A stretch of DNA of 64,000 nucleotides from Amycolatopsis rubida (GCF_900115345.1 NZ_FOWC01000001.1:558001-622000); one strand, 5' to 3'; counted from the first letter of the stretch, positions 45,211 through 54,843 are shown. A program made the numbers and translations. The notes: generated by a model not told the origin, from the letters alone.

Positions 45211-45990
45211 ATGACCGACGCCCCGGTAGCCGAACTCGACCTCGACACCCTGCCCGAACACCTGGAGTCCGCCGCCGCCGAACGCGCGCACCGCAAACGC
45301 CAGCTCGCCGTCGCCTTCCGGCTGTTCGCCCGGTACGGCTTCGACGAGGGCATCGCCGGGCACCTCACCGCGCGCGACCCGGAATTCCCGAACCGGTTCT
45401 GGGTCAACCCGTACGCGGTGCACTTCTCCCGGATCAAAGTCAGCGATCTGCTTCTCCTCGACGAGAACGGAAAAGTGGTCGAGGGAACGCGGCGCACGAA
45501 CAAGGCCGCCTTCGCCATCCACTCGACCATCCACGAAGCCCGCGAGGACGTCGTCGCCGTCGCGCACGCACACACGATCCACGGCCGCGCCTGGTCGGCG
45601 TTGAATCGTGTGCTGGACCCGATTGTCCAGGAATCCTGTGCGTTCTACGAAAATCACGTGCTTTTCGACGAGTACAAGGGCCTGGTCCTGGAACGCGACG
45701 AGGGCGTGCGCATCGCCGCCCGGCTCGGTTCGAAACGCGCCGCGATCCTTCGCCACCACGGATTGCTGACCGTCGGCCGAAGCGTCGGCGAGGCGGCGTG
45801 GTGGTTCATCACGATGGAACGCGCCTGCCAGATGCAACTCCTCGCCGAAGCCGCCGGCACTCCTCGCGTGATGACCGCCGAAGAAGCCGCGCTCGCCGCC
45901 CGGCAATTCGGCAGCGCGAACATGGCGCGCAACAACTTCCGCCTGCTGGAGGACCTGATTGTCGAGCAGGAACCCGACGTGCTGGACTGA
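45211..45990 (+). CDS. class II aldolase/adducin domain protein
   Basis: 259 residues. Core motifs are RYGFDEGIAGHLTARDPE, the metal-binding His pair in VAVAHAHTIHGRAW, and the third His in ILRHHGLLTVG. Length and motifs match the subfamily that acts on sugar phosphates or hydroxylated acids, several of which are mis-named epimerases. The ATG at 45211 follows GGGAG by six bases. The XRE-cupin protein just upstream is the likely repressor. Confidence 0.87.
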   Translation: MTDAPVAELDLDTLPEHLESAAAERAHRKRQLAVAFRLFARYGFDEGIAGHLTARDPEFPNRFWVNPYAVHFSRIKVSDLLLLDENGKVVEGTRRTNKAAFAIHSTIHEAREDVVAVAHAHTIHGRAWSALNRVLDPIVQESCAFYENHVLFDEYKGLVLERDEGVRIAARLGSKRAAILRHHGLLTVGRSVGEAAWWFITMERACQMQLLAEAAGTPRVMTAEEAALAARQFGSANMARNNFRLLEDLIVEQEPDVLD

Positions 45991-45996
45991 CGAGGT

Positions 45997-46887
45997 TCAG
46001 TCGCCGACCGCGTCCCGCCCGCGCTTCACGATCAGCGGATCCGGTTCCCCGACTATCTTTTCGTTCTTGCCCGCATACTCGAACCGGGACAGGAAGTAGC
46101 GCATCGCGTTGATCCGGGCGCGCTTCTTGTCGTTGCTCTTGATCGTGATCCACGGCGCGAGATCGCTGTCCGTGCGGAGGAACATCGCCTCCTTGGCCGC
46201 GGTGTAGTCGTCCCATTTGCCGAGCGACCGCAAATCCATCGGGGACAGTTTCCACTGCCGCACCGGGTCGACCTGCCGGATGATGAACCGGGTGCGCTGC
46301 TCGGCCTGGGTCACCGAAAACCAGAACTTCGTGACCGTGATCCCGCTCTCCACCAGCATTTCCTCGAACAGCGGCACCTGGTGCATGAACTGCTCGTACT
46401 GCTCGGGCGAGCAAAACCCCATCACCCGCTCAACCCCGGCCCGGTTGTACCAGGACCGGTCGAACAACACCATCTCGCCTGCGGTCGGCAGATGCTGGAC
46501 GTAACGCTGGAAGTACCACTGGTGCGCTTCCCGGTCGCTGGGCTTGGCGAGCGCGACCGTACGAGCGTGCCGCGGGTTGAGGTGTTCCATGAACCGCTTG
46601 ATGGTGCCGCCCTTGCCCGCGGCGTCGCGTCCCTCGAAGAGAATGACGTGCCGGCTGCCGGTCTCGCTGATCGAGTTCTGCAGCTTGAGCAGTTCGACCT
46701 GCAGCAGATACTTGGTCTCGTCGTACTCCTCGCGCGGCATGCGCTCGTCGTAGGGATAGTTCTCCCGCCAGGTGTCGACGGCCTTGCCGAACGCGTCGAT
46801 CAACACGGGATCGTCATCGTGATCCTCTCCGACCGAATGCCCGTCGATCTCAAGCCGATCGATGTACTCCCGCACGTCCCGCAACAT
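45997..46887 (-). CDS. ppk2: polyphosphate kinase 2
   Basis: 296 residues. Walker A is FEGRDAAGKGGTIKRF, with lid motifs PTAGEMVLFDRSWYNRAGVERVMGF and the TKFWFSVTQAEQRTRF segment, all diagnostic of PPK2. The enzyme phosphorylates nucleoside mono- or diphosphates with polyphosphate. The single domain of about 300 residues with a YLLQVELLKLQ helix before Walker A suggests the class I type acting on diphosphates. The ATG start at 46887 is used. It is convergent with the aldolase gene. Confidence 0.92.
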   Translation of the reverse strand: MLRDVREYIDRLEIDGHSVGEDHDDDPVLIDAFGKAVDTWRENYPYDERMPREEYDETKYLLQVELLKLQNSISETGSRHVILFEGRDAAGKGGTIKRFMEHLNPRHARTVALAKPSDREAHQWYFQRYVQHLPTAGEMVLFDRSWYNRAGVERVMGFCSPEQYEQFMHQVPLFEEMLVESGITVTKFWFSVTQAEQRTRFIIRQVDPVRQWKLSPMDLRSLGKWDDYTAAKEAMFLRTDSDLAPWITIKSNDKKRARINAMRYFLSRFEYAGKNEKIVGEPDPLIVKRGRDAVGD

Positions 46888-46926
46888 GCGGCCGACTTTA
46901 AGCAGGGCAGGTGAACGGGAGGTGTC

Positions 46927-47440
46927 TCAGAACTTCCGCAGGTCCTCGTGCGCCGTCTCCGGCCGCGGCATCTGCCAGACCGGCGACCGACGCAACGGCG
47001 CGGTGAAGTCCACTCCGCACTCTTCGCCGCTGATGCTGCTGAACCGCGGCCCCGCCGGGGAAAACCCGCTCCCGACCGCGACGAGCTGCGCCTGATCGCG
47101 CACGGTGAGCCACGACCCGGCGAAGTGCGGGACTGCCGCGTCAACTGCCACACCTCCGCCCCGGCCCGGCTGCGATCCGGCATCGCGGCGACCGGCTCGA
47201 CGATGTTCGTCAACTTTCCGAGCGGACCGTCGAGAACCTCGGCGATCCTCCCGACGAGCACCGCCTGGTCGCCCGCGTCTGTCCGGTGCCCCAGCCAGTA
47301 AACCCCGACTGCGAGGTGTCCTCGACCGTCGCAATCCATTTCCGGTGCGGCTCCGGCCATTCGATGTCGAAAATCTCGCCTCGCGCCGCGGCAGCTTCCT
47401 GCGCGGTGCCGTCGAGCCGTTCGCCACGCAAGGGAGCCAT
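46927..47440 (-). pseudogene. gene of unknown function broken by two frameshifts
   Basis: Coding-like sequence continues through three frames on the minus strand. The parts are MAPLRGERLDGTAQEAAAAR through FTGWGTGQ (47440 to about 47275), then TDAGDQAVLVGRIAEVLDGP then LGKLTNIVEPVAAMPD (to about 47150), then HFAGSWLTVRDQAQLVAVGS through PETAHEDLRKF with a stop at 46927. Rejoined, it would give about 170 residues. No domain is recognised. The gene lies directly downstream of the GT-C-like gene in the same direction, so it may once have been co-transcribed with it. Confidence 0.6.
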
Positions 47441-47445
47441 GGCTT

Positions 47446-48957
47446 CTACCGCGCATTGACCAGGTACAACTCAGCACGTCCGTAGAGCGGCGCGGAAATC
47501 GTCCAGTGGGCAAGATAATCCGGCGGCGGCGGTCCCCAAACCCGGCGCAACGCGAGGTCAACTTTCCGCGGCCGCACGGTGTAGTCGAAGAACGCGAAGT
47601 TCACCCGAAGCAGTCCGCGCGACAGACGTCCGGCCCGTGCTTCCAGTTCGGCGATCGCCCCGGGCATGCGGCCGCGGTCGGAAAAGACGTCGATGATCGC
47701 GCAGTCGCAGGTGTAGGCCAATACTCCGATCTCCTCGGCGCTGGCGACCGTGCGTCCCGCAGCCAGTCTTCCCACCTCCCGGCCGATTTCGGCGTACTGC
47801 GCACTCGTGGTGTAGTTCGATGTGAACGGCGCGAAGTCGCGTGGCAGACCGGTCCCGGCATAACCGACCACACTGGCACCGACCAAAGCCGCGATGACAG
47901 CCGTCCCGGCCGCACGCTCGATTCGGTGCGCGGAACCGGCCGCTACCGCGCAGCCGAACAGCGTCGCCGCGACGATTCCGGGGCCGTAATACCAGTGGTA
48001 CGGCGGAACTTTCAGCTGAACGTAGGCCAGGCTGTGTCCCGCTCCGGCCACCGCGAGCGCCGCGAACGGGAGCAGCCTGCGGCAGGCCGCGTCGCCGCGC
48101 AACGCCAGGACCAGCCAGCGCAACCCGGCCAACGCCGCCAAACCGGCGCACAAGAACGCGAGCACCGTCTGCCCCGGCATGTTCTGCCAGTACAGTCCGA
48201 TGCCATTGCCGAATTCCCACTTCCCCCAAGCCTGTCGCGCGCCCTGCAAGGTCTTGATGACAAGAGTGTCCGGAACGGCGGCGCCCAATACGACCCAGCT
48301 GAACGCGAACCACGGCACCGCGACCAGCGCCGCGCCTTGCACGCTGCGCAGGCCCTCGACCCAGAATCGGTTCCGCACCAGGAAAACCACGCCCGCGAAG
48401 AGCAGCAGATCGACCCGGACCAAGGTCAGCGCACCGGCCGCCAGTCCGAACGCGAACGGCCGTCGCTCCACCGAAAAGACCAGCAGCCAGCCAAGTCCGG
48501 CCGCGCCGAGTTCGACCTCCATGCCGATCGACGACACCAGCAGCGGGTTCACCGTCAACGCGGCGGTCGCGAGAACCGGGAACCAGCGTGGCAGCCCGGC
48601 GACCGCGCCCACCCTCCGCAGCGCCAGCACCAGCAGCACCTGGCAGGCCACGTACAGCACGCCCGCGGCGAGAACCGCGTCCCGCAGCACGAATGTCAAC
48701 GCCGCCAGGGAAAGCACGTTCAACGGCGAGGTCGCCGTATTCGAGGTGCTGCCGGCCAGCAATCCCCAATTTCCGTGAAACGCGAGATTGCGCGCGTAGC
48801 TCAAGGTGATATAGGTGTCGTCGATCAGATGACCGTGCGCCACCACAAAGAACAATGCCGACGCGACCGCCGCTCCGAGCAACAGCCAATCCACCCGTCT
48901 TCGGACGGAAACCGGCTGTTCACAACCCGATCGAGGCGTCGTCAAACCCAGTGCCAT
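47446..48957 (-). CDS. polytopic membrane protein, GT-C glycosyltransferase-like
   Basis: 503 residues with 11-12 membrane helices and a soluble C-terminal domain (about 385-503). The first external loop holds HLIDDTYITLSYARNLAFHG, the Asp-Asp motif seen at the active site of GT-C enzymes that use lipid-phosphate sugars. The C-terminal part has YAEIGREVGRLAAGRTVASA, as in related mycobacterial membrane proteins. A role in cell-envelope glycan transfer is likely. The ATG at 48957 is chosen because the first helix follows; an alternative start lies upstream at 49077. Confidence 0.7.
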   Translation of the reverse strand: MALGLTTPRSGCEQPVSVRRRVDWLLLGAAVASALFFVVAHGHLIDDTYITLSYARNLAFHGNWGLLAGSTSNTATSPLNVLSLAALTFVLRDAVLAAGVLYVACQVLLVLALRRVGAVAGLPRWFPVLATAALTVNPLLVSSIGMEVELGAAGLGWLLVFSVERRPFAFGLAAGALTLVRVDLLLFAGVVFLVRNRFWVEGLRSVQGAALVAVPWFAFSWVVLGAAVPDTLVIKTLQGARQAWGKWEFGNGIGLYWQNMPGQTVLAFLCAGLAALAGLRWLVLALRGDAACRRLLPFAALAVAGAGHSLAYVQLKVPPYHWYYGPGIVAATLFGCAVAAGSAHRIERAAGTAVIAALVGASVVGYAGTGLPRDFAPFTSNYTTSAQYAEIGREVGRLAAGRTVASAEEIGVLAYTCDCAIIDVFSDRGRMPGAIAELEARAGRLSRGLLRVNFAFFDYTVRPRKVDLALRRVWGPPPPDYLAHWTISAPLYGRAELYLVNAR

Positions 48958-49006
48958 TATTACGTTTCCCCCAGCAGCAGTCTTCGGAAGACCGATCTGT
49001 CCGGTG

Positions 49007-49759
49007 CTATCTCCCCGGAAAGTCGTGGACCTGCCCGTCGCGCATGGTAACTCGGAATTTTCGGTTGTATTCGTCATGCGGAGAATCGTCCTCGACGAAT
49101 TTCACGACGAAAGTGCCGTCGTTCAGCACGGCGGGAGTCACCGAGTCGTCCGGCCCGTACAGCTCCACTTCGGCCACGTCGGGGCTGACAACCCCGAACA
49201 CGACGCTCGGCTGGCCGGGATTGACGACGCTGGCGAAACCGCAGATCGGGCGGGTCGCGTTGAGGCAGGCGTAGCCCTCTCGCCCGTGGATCCAGTCCCT
49301 GGCGTCGGTGACCATCAGGCCGGCGTTCTGGTCGTCAGGGCCGGAACCCTGGCCGTGATCGAGAACGCAGACCGCCGCGAGCGAGGCGTTGCGGATGACG
49401 AGGTAACTCCGCTTCTCGTCCTGATCGATCTTCAGCGTCGAGCGCCAACTTCCCCGATCAGGCAACACGGCTCCGAAAGAGGGGGCGCTGTCGAGGCAGG
49501 CCTTGAGCAGTTGCGTGTCCCCGGAGTCCGGCCTGGCACCGGCCGGAACCCGCGTCGAGTCCGGACTGGCGTCGTACACCGGGGAGAACACCAGCGTCGC
49601 GCCCAAGGCCAGCGCGCCGACTCCCGCGGCGACCGCCAGCGGCAAGCCCAGCTTCCGGCGCCGCCGTGCGCGCAGTTCCGGAACGAGCCGGTTCCACAGA
49701 GATTCCTTCAGGAGATCAGGCATCGGCCGGTCAGGCGGTAGGTTGAGATCGTCGGCCAT
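49007..49759 (-). CDS. single-pass membrane protein co-transcribed with ECF sigma
   Basis: 250 residues. The cytosolic N-terminus (1-40) ends in basic RARRRRKLG, a membrane helix spans about 42-60, and the rest is an external domain with four cysteines (LKACLDSA, AAVCVLDH, YACLNAT, PICGFAS). It overlaps the sigma stop by one base (TGATG). Position and topology suggest an anti-sigma or sigma-linked sensor, though no zinc-finger anti-sigma motif is seen. AGAGGAGTTCTG precedes the ATG. Confidence 0.7.
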   Translation of the reverse strand: MADDLNLPPDRPMPDLLKESLWNRLVPELRARRRRKLGLPLAVAAGVGALALGATLVFSPVYDASPDSTRVPAGARPDSGDTQLLKACLDSAPSFGAVLPDRGSWRSTLKIDQDEKRSYLVIRNASLAAVCVLDHGQGSGPDDQNAGLMVTDARDWIHGREGYACLNATRPICGFASVVNPGQPSVVFGVVSPDVAEVELYGPDDSVTPAVLNDGTFVVKFVEDDSPHDEYNRKFRVTMRDGQVHDFPGR

Positions 49760-50364
49760 CAGAACTCCTCTCCGACGCGTGCGCCGATGTCCCGCAGCAG
49801 CTCGCGCAACCGGGTTCGCGCGCGCGAAATCCGCGCGCGCACGCTCGGTTCGGCGATCCCGAGCACCGCGGACGCCTCCGCGGTCGACAAACCGCCCAGC
49901 AGACAAAGCTCAACAGCCCGCCGTTCGGCCCGAGGCAGCTTCGCGACCGCGCTCAGCACGACCTTCAGCTGTCGGTCCGCGTCGATCTGGCCGGCCACCT
50001 CCTCGGCGTGATCGCGGACCACGGGATTGCGCGGCAACCGGGTCAGCACGGCCGCGAAACGGCCGAGGCGGCGCTGTTCCCGGCGGGCCAGATTGGCGGT
50101 CACGGTGTAGAGCCACGGCCGGGCGCTGTCGTTCACCAGCGTCACCTCGCCGAGCCGCCGCCACGCGGTGAGGAAGGTCAGCGAGGCCAGGTCCTCGGCG
50201 GTGGCCCAGGAACCCGTCAGCCGGTAGGCGTAATTCCACACGGCGCTGGCATGCCGGCCGAACAGCTCGCCGAACGCCGCGACCTCGCCCGCCGCGGCCC
50301 TCGCCCACAGCTCCTGGTCGCCACCGGGGACATCCGGGACGTCGGCGTCGTGCTCGGCCGGCAT
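49759..50364 (-). CDS. ECF RNA polymerase sigma factor (SigE-like)
   Basis: 201 residues. Sigma-2 has FGELFGRHASAVWNYAYRLTGSW and AEDLASLTFLTAWRRL. Sigma-4 has KLPRAERRAVELCLLGGLSTAEASAVLGIAEPSVRARISRARTRLRELL. The start is uncertain: the ATG at 50364 is used, and a GTG at 50394 is an alternative. The membrane protein gene that follows is translationally coupled. The divergent tandem DUF3558-like genes could be part of its regulon. Confidence 0.88.
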   Translation of the reverse strand: MPAEHDADVPDVPGGDQELWARAAAGEVAAFGELFGRHASAVWNYAYRLTGSWATAEDLASLTFLTAWRRLGEVTLVNDSARPWLYTVTANLARREQRRLGRFAAVLTRLPRNPVVRDHAEEVAGQIDADRQLKVVLSAVAKLPRAERRAVELCLLGGLSTAEASAVLGIAEPSVRARISRARTRLRELLRDIGARVGEEF

Positions 50365-50523
50365 CCCCCGCCCCTGATCCGAAACTATCGTCACAACCCC
50401 ATGTCCCCGGTCGCCTCGACAGCGTTGCATCAGTCCCGGGTCCAGGGTGATCAGTGTCTCGCCTCGGCGGGAAGCGGAAAGATATAGTCAGGCGGAGCCA
50501 GGTCACGTGGAGGGCTGTGGGGG

Positions 50524-51237
50524 ATGACCGACTACAGGCGCGATGAGCCGCCGACGAACCCCTTCCCCGCGGCCGGTTACGCACAGCCGCCCGCGAAACC
50601 CCGGCGGACCGGCTGGATCATCGGCGGAGCCGTCGCGCTGGTCGTCGTACTGGGGATCGGGATCGCCGTCGGCGTTGTGGCCGGGCAGCCTGCCGAGCGT
50701 CCGCCAGAACGGGCCGCCGTGCCGGGTTATTCGATGGACCACGTCGGCAACGCCTGCGATCTCGTCGATCCCGCTCCGTTGCAGAAGTGGTCGCCCACGC
50801 CCAAGGGCCCGCCCAAGCACGAGGAAGTCCGCCCGAGCGAGCACGACGCCGGCAGTCTGAGCTGCCAGCTGCGCTACACCGGCAGCGATATCCTGAACAC
50901 CGCCGAAATCCTCCTCGACGTCGATTTCACCGAGGGCACCGCGCCGTCCTCCTACGCGAGCTGGAAACGCGGCACCCTCGCGAAAACCGGCGAGGGCAAG
51001 GCGTCCGGGCCCATCACCGGAGTCGGCACCGAGGGCTTCTGGCACTCCGAGGTCTTCGGCGAGCTGGTCGCGGACACCCGCTACGTCCTCTGCGCGGTGG
51101 ACGAGAACGTCTCGGTCCGGGTCCGGCTCAACTTCAGCCGTACCCGCGAGGTCGCGCAGATGCACCGCACCGAGGTCCAGCCGATCGCCGAAGCACAGGC
51201 CCGGAAGGCGTTGAACGGGCTGAAAGGGATTCGATGA
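50524..51237 (+). CDS. DUF3558-like single-pass membrane protein (copy 1)
   Basis: 237 residues. A Pro-rich cytosolic N-terminus precedes one membrane helix (about 31-53). The external domain shows VGNACDLVDPAPLQKWSPTP and a second Cys in LSCQLRYTG, resembling DUF3558 lipoproteins, though anchored by a helix instead of a lipobox. GGAGGGCTGTGGGGG precedes the ATG. The gene overlaps the next by ATGA, and the two proteins share the same layout, so they arose by duplication. Confidence 0.72.
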   Translation: MTDYRRDEPPTNPFPAAGYAQPPAKPRRTGWIIGGAVALVVVLGIGIAVGVVAGQPAERPPERAAVPGYSMDHVGNACDLVDPAPLQKWSPTPKGPPKHEEVRPSEHDAGSLSCQLRYTGSDILNTAEILLDVDFTEGTAPSSYASWKRGTLAKTGEGKASGPITGVGTEGFWHSEVFGELVADTRYVLCAVDENVSVRVRLNFSRTREVAQMHRTEVQPIAEAQARKALNGLKGIR

Positions 51238-52025
51238 CTGACTCGCCTGGCGACGGCCGGCATTCCTATCCCGTTGCCGGGCAACCATATCCGCCGCCCG
51301 GCCAGGGTTTCGGCTATCCCCCGCCCGCGAAACCGCCCGGCCCCAGGACGGGACTGATCGTGGCGGGCGCGATCGGACTGGTCGTGATTCTCGGCGTCGG
51401 GATCGCGATCGGCCTGTCCCTCAGCGGCGGCTCGTCCGCTCCGGAAGCCAAGCCGGCCCCGGCCGCCCCGAGCCCGGCCCCGTCCACCACGGCCTCTCCC
51501 GCCGCGCCGCCGGGCAAGTACTCGATGAGCGGGATCTCCGATGCCTGTGCCCTGCTGGACCCGAAACCGCTGGCGAAATGGTCCGCCACCCCGATCCCGC
51601 CGGTCCACCGGGAAGGCCGGCCAAGCGAGGGCTACGGCGGCGACCTGAGCTGCAGCCTCCGCTACACCAGCACCTCCGCGACCGACGGCGTCGCCACCAA
51701 CGAGGCGGGGATCGCCGTCCGCGCCGAGTTCGCCTCCGCGGACCGGCCACCGGCTTACGAGCAGTGGAACACCAAGCCGTCGCCGGGCTGGACCTCCGGC
51801 ACAACCCCCGGTCTCGGCACTCGCAACTACTGGCGCGCGGGCAGCACCACGGAACCGGGCCCGGGCGCGAGTTACATCGTGGGAGTGGAGGACAGCAACG
51901 TGACGGTGGAGATCCAGGTCGCCGTCCACCGCGCACCCGGCGAGACGCCGCTGAAGATGGATGAGCTGTCGTCGATCGCGCGATCACAGGCCCGGGCTGT
52001 GCTGGACCGGCTCCGGAAGCCCTAG
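51234..52025 (+). CDS. DUF3558-like single-pass membrane protein (copy 2)
   Basis: 263 residues, a paralogue of the preceding gene. It has a PPPGQGFGYPPPAKPPGPRT N-terminus, a membrane helix at about 41-66, an Ala/Pro-rich stalk, then GISDACALLDPKPLAKWSAT and LSCSLRYTST with the same Cys pair. Conserved ends are EVQPIAEAQARKALNGL in copy 1 and ELSSIARSQARAVLDRL in copy 2. The last 42 bp overlap the convergent amidase gene. Function unknown. Confidence 0.72.
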   Translation: MTDSPGDGRHSYPVAGQPYPPPGQGFGYPPPAKPPGPRTGLIVAGAIGLVVILGVGIAIGLSLSGGSSAPEAKPAPAAPSPAPSTTASPAAPPGKYSMSGISDACALLDPKPLAKWSATPIPPVHREGRPSEGYGGDLSCSLRYTSTSATDGVATNEAGIAVRAEFASADRPPAYEQWNTKPSPGWTSGTTPGLGTRNYWRAGSTTEPGPGASYIVGVEDSNVTVEIQVAVHRAPGETPLKMDELSSIARSQARAVLDRLRKP

Positions 52026-53432
52026 CTCCGGACGGACGGAGGCAAACCCCGGATAGCCGCGGTGGTACCGCTCGATCGCCGCGCCGACCGCGAAAACATC
52101 GCTGTCGCAATGCGGTTTGCCGACTATCTGCACGCTGAGCGGCACGTTGCCAGGCCCGAAACCCGACGGCACGGACAGCACCGGGCAACTGTTGAGCAGG
52201 TTGAACGGTAGGCACAGATGAGTGTCGTAGGGGTACTTGACTTCCTTGCCGTCGATGACCGGCTGGGTGGTGACGTAGTCCTCCCCCGCGAGGAAGCCGA
52301 ACAGTCCTTGCGTTGGACAGATGAGCACGTCCGCCTCCGTCAGCACATCCCGGAGCGCATGCCACGCGGCCGCTTGGTGCTTGACCGCCTCGGCGTAGTC
52401 GGCCGCGGTCCGTTCGCGGAATCCGTCGAGCACAACGGCCGCGTAAGGCATCATGAGCTGCCGATCCAGCTGCTCGGCCGGGCCCGCGTGCATTTCGAGC
52501 AGTACTCGGGCCGCCCACTGCACGCTGGCCGCGTCCCAGGCCGGCTCGGTCAAGCCGACCTCGGCACCCGCGCTCCGGAGCGACATCGCGGCGGCCGCGG
52601 TCGCCCGCCGGATCGCCGGCTCGACCGCGAACCCGCCCAGAGTCTGGCTGACCGCGACACGAAGACCGTCGACCTCCGGCGCGGCGCGAAGCAGCGGCGC
52701 GGCGGGCAAGGACGAGGGGTCGGCCGGGTCCGGTCCGGAAAGCACATTGGCGAACAACGCGCAGTCGGCGACCGTGCGGGCCAGGACGCCCTGCGAGTAA
52801 AGCGGGTTGGCCCATTTGGCCGGGGGACTGGGAATCCGCCCCCTGGTCGGTTTGTAGCCGACGACTCCGCAATATCCGGCAGGCATCCTGATCGACCCGG
52901 CGGAATCGCTTCCGGTCGCCAGCACGCTGGTGCCTGCCGCGAGGCTGGCGGCGGACCCGCCGGAGGAACCGCCGGGAGAAAACTCCGTGTTCCACGGATT
53001 CCGGGTCGTGCCGTAGAGGGCGCTGTGGGTGAAACTGGCGACGCCGAACTCGGGCATCGTCGTGCGAGCGTGCACGATGCCGCCTGCCTGCGCGATCCGC
53101 CGCGGGACAACGTCGGTTTCCTCGGCGAGGGCTCCTTTGAAGTGCAGGCTGGCCTGATCGGCGGGGTGTCCGGCGATGCGCAGGTCCAGTTTCGCCGCGA
53201 TCGGCAGTCCGGCCAGCGGCGGCGCGGTCCCGTCTCGGTAGGCGTGCTCTGCCGCTTTCGCTCGCGCCAGCGCCTGTTCGTCGAACCTGGCGGCGAACGC
53301 GTTGATCCGCGGTTCGGCCGCATCGGCCCGGGCGAGCACCGCGCGCATCAACTCGACGGGCGAGAGCGCGCCCGAGGAGAACTGCTCCAGCGCATCGCTC
53401 GCGGTCAGGTAGATCAGCTCGTCGTCAGTCAT
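51984..53432 (-). CDS. amidase signature family hydrolase
   Basis: 482 residues. The Ser-cisSer-Lys triad is visible: Lys near 80 in LAGLPIAAKLDLRIAG, the glycine-rich FSPGGSSGGSAASLAAG with the cis-Ser, and the nucleophile in GSDSAGSIRMPAGYCGVVGYKP. It hydrolyses an amide, but the substrate is not predictable. Its ATG overlaps the MFS stop by one base (TGATG), so a transporter and hydrolase are made together, suggesting uptake and breakdown of an amide or aromatic amide. Confidence 0.9.
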   Translation of the reverse strand: MTDDELIYLTASDALEQFSSGALSPVELMRAVLARADAAEPRINAFAARFDEQALARAKAAEHAYRDGTAPPLAGLPIAAKLDLRIAGHPADQASLHFKGALAEETDVVPRRIAQAGGIVHARTTMPEFGVASFTHSALYGTTRNPWNTEFSPGGSSGGSAASLAAGTSVLATGSDSAGSIRMPAGYCGVVGYKPTRGRIPSPPAKWANPLYSQGVLARTVADCALFANVLSGPDPADPSSLPAAPLLRAAPEVDGLRVAVSQTLGGFAVEPAIRRATAAAAMSLRSAGAEVGLTEPAWDAASVQWAARVLLEMHAGPAEQLDRQLMMPYAAVVLDGFRERTAADYAEAVKHQAAAWHALRDVLTEADVLICPTQGLFGFLAGEDYVTTQPVIDGKEVKYPYDTHLCLPFNLLNSCPVLSVPSGFGPGNVPLSVQIVGKPHCDSDVFAVGAAIERYHRGYPGFASVRPELGLPEPVQHSPGL

Positions 53433-54826
53433 CAGCCGGCCGCCTCTTCCAGCGGCCTGCCCGCGGTCTCCTCGCACAGCAAGGCAATCGCGGCCGTGCC
53501 CAGGCCGACCAGCGCCAGCACGCCGAACACCACAGCTGTGGTCGCTCCCAGCCCGAGCAGTCCCGACACCACGACCGGGCCGAGCAGGATCCCGACCGCC
53601 GACCAGGTGCCCACCACCGAGGACGCCGCGGCCCGGAACCGAGCGGGAAAGACTTCGGCCGAATAGACGTACATCGTGATGTTGGCCGCGAAGATGAACG
53701 CCGCGGAGAGCGTGGACCAGATCAAGACCTGCACCGCGCCCGAACCGGCGATGAGCGCGAGCGGGACCAGAAGCGCCCCGCCGATGGCGAATCCGGCGAG
53801 CAATGTTTTCTTCCGGCCGATCCGATCGACGTACGCCGCGGCCGCGAAGGATCCGCACAGCCCGGCCGCGCTCGTGATCAAGGTGTACCAGAGCGCCTGG
53901 GACAGGCTCAGGTGGTAGACGTTGAGGTAGATGGTCGGCAGCCACGTCGTCAGCCCGTAATTGACGAAGAATCCGCCGAACCACATCACCGAGGTCGTCA
54001 CCGATCGGCGGAGGTACCGGCGGCTGAAGAGATCGCGTGCGCGGGCCCGCCCGGTCGGCGCGGCCGTGCCGTCGAACTGGGGAGGGTCGAGCGGACGGCC
54101 GGTCGATTCGGCGACAGCCCGCTCGATGCGTTCGACGACCGCCAGTGCCCGCTCGGACTGGCCGTGCACGGCCAGCCACCGCGGCGACTCGGGCATCAGC
54201 CGGTAGATCGGATAGATCAGGAACAGCGGAATGGCGCCGATCAGGTACAGCGGCCGCCAGCCGATCACCGGGAGCGCGATCGACGCGACGGCGGCGAACG
54301 TGAGCCCGGCGGGGAACGCGAGTTCGTAGAGCAGGACGGCCCGGCCGCGCTTGCCCCGTCCGGCCAGTTCGGCCATCAGAATCGCGGCCGAACGGATCTC
54401 GCCGCCGATGCCGATCCCCTGGATCGCGCGCAGGGCGCAGAACACGCCGACGCCCGGCGACAACGCGATCAGCAGGCTCGACAGGCCGGTCAGCGTCGTC
54501 GTGACCAGCACCAGCCTCGTCCGGCCGAAGCGGTCGGCGAGCATCCCGATCAACGGACCGCCGATCAGTCCGCCGATCGCCCCGGACATGACGCAGGCGG
54601 TGAGTTCGCCCGGCCCCAGCTGCCATTCCGCCCGCATCAGCGGCAACGCGTAGGCGATCAGCAGCTGGTCGAAGCCCGCGATGAAGGTCACCGAACCCAG
54701 CAGCAGCCGCCGCGCGGCATGCCACCGGGAGCTCGGCAGCCGGTCGATGCGCGCGGAAACCTCCGGGAAGGTCCGATCACGGGCTGTCGCCGACGGCGCG
54801 GCCCGAAGCTCATGGTCCGAAGTCAC
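53432..54826 (-). CDS. MFS transporter (aromatic acid/metabolite:H+ symporter type)
   Basis: 464 residues with twelve helices. The signature loops are GMLADRFGRTRLVLVTTTLTG after helix 2, IGIGGEIRSAAILMAELAGRGKRGRAV in helix 4-5 and YVDRIGRKKTLLAG in the second half. This is the pattern of the AAHS/metabolite-H+ symporters. The GTG at 54826 follows AAGGAACTTTTCC. It probably imports the substrate of the coupled amidase. Confidence 0.88.
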   Translation of the reverse strand: MTSDHELRAAPSATARDRTFPEVSARIDRLPSSRWHAARRLLLGSVTFIAGFDQLLIAYALPLMRAEWQLGPGELTACVMSGAIGGLIGGPLIGMLADRFGRTRLVLVTTTLTGLSSLLIALSPGVGVFCALRAIQGIGIGGEIRSAAILMAELAGRGKRGRAVLLYELAFPAGLTFAAVASIALPVIGWRPLYLIGAIPLFLIYPIYRLMPESPRWLAVHGQSERALAVVERIERAVAESTGRPLDPPQFDGTAAPTGRARARDLFSRRYLRRSVTTSVMWFGGFFVNYGLTTWLPTIYLNVYHLSLSQALWYTLITSAAGLCGSFAAAAYVDRIGRKKTLLAGFAIGGALLVPLALIAGSGAVQVLIWSTLSAAFIFAANITMYVYSAEVFPARFRAAASSVVGTWSAVGILLGPVVVSGLLGLGATTAVVFGVLALVGLGTAAIALLCEETAGRPLEEAAG

Positions 54827-54843
54827 GGAAAAGTTCCTTACCT

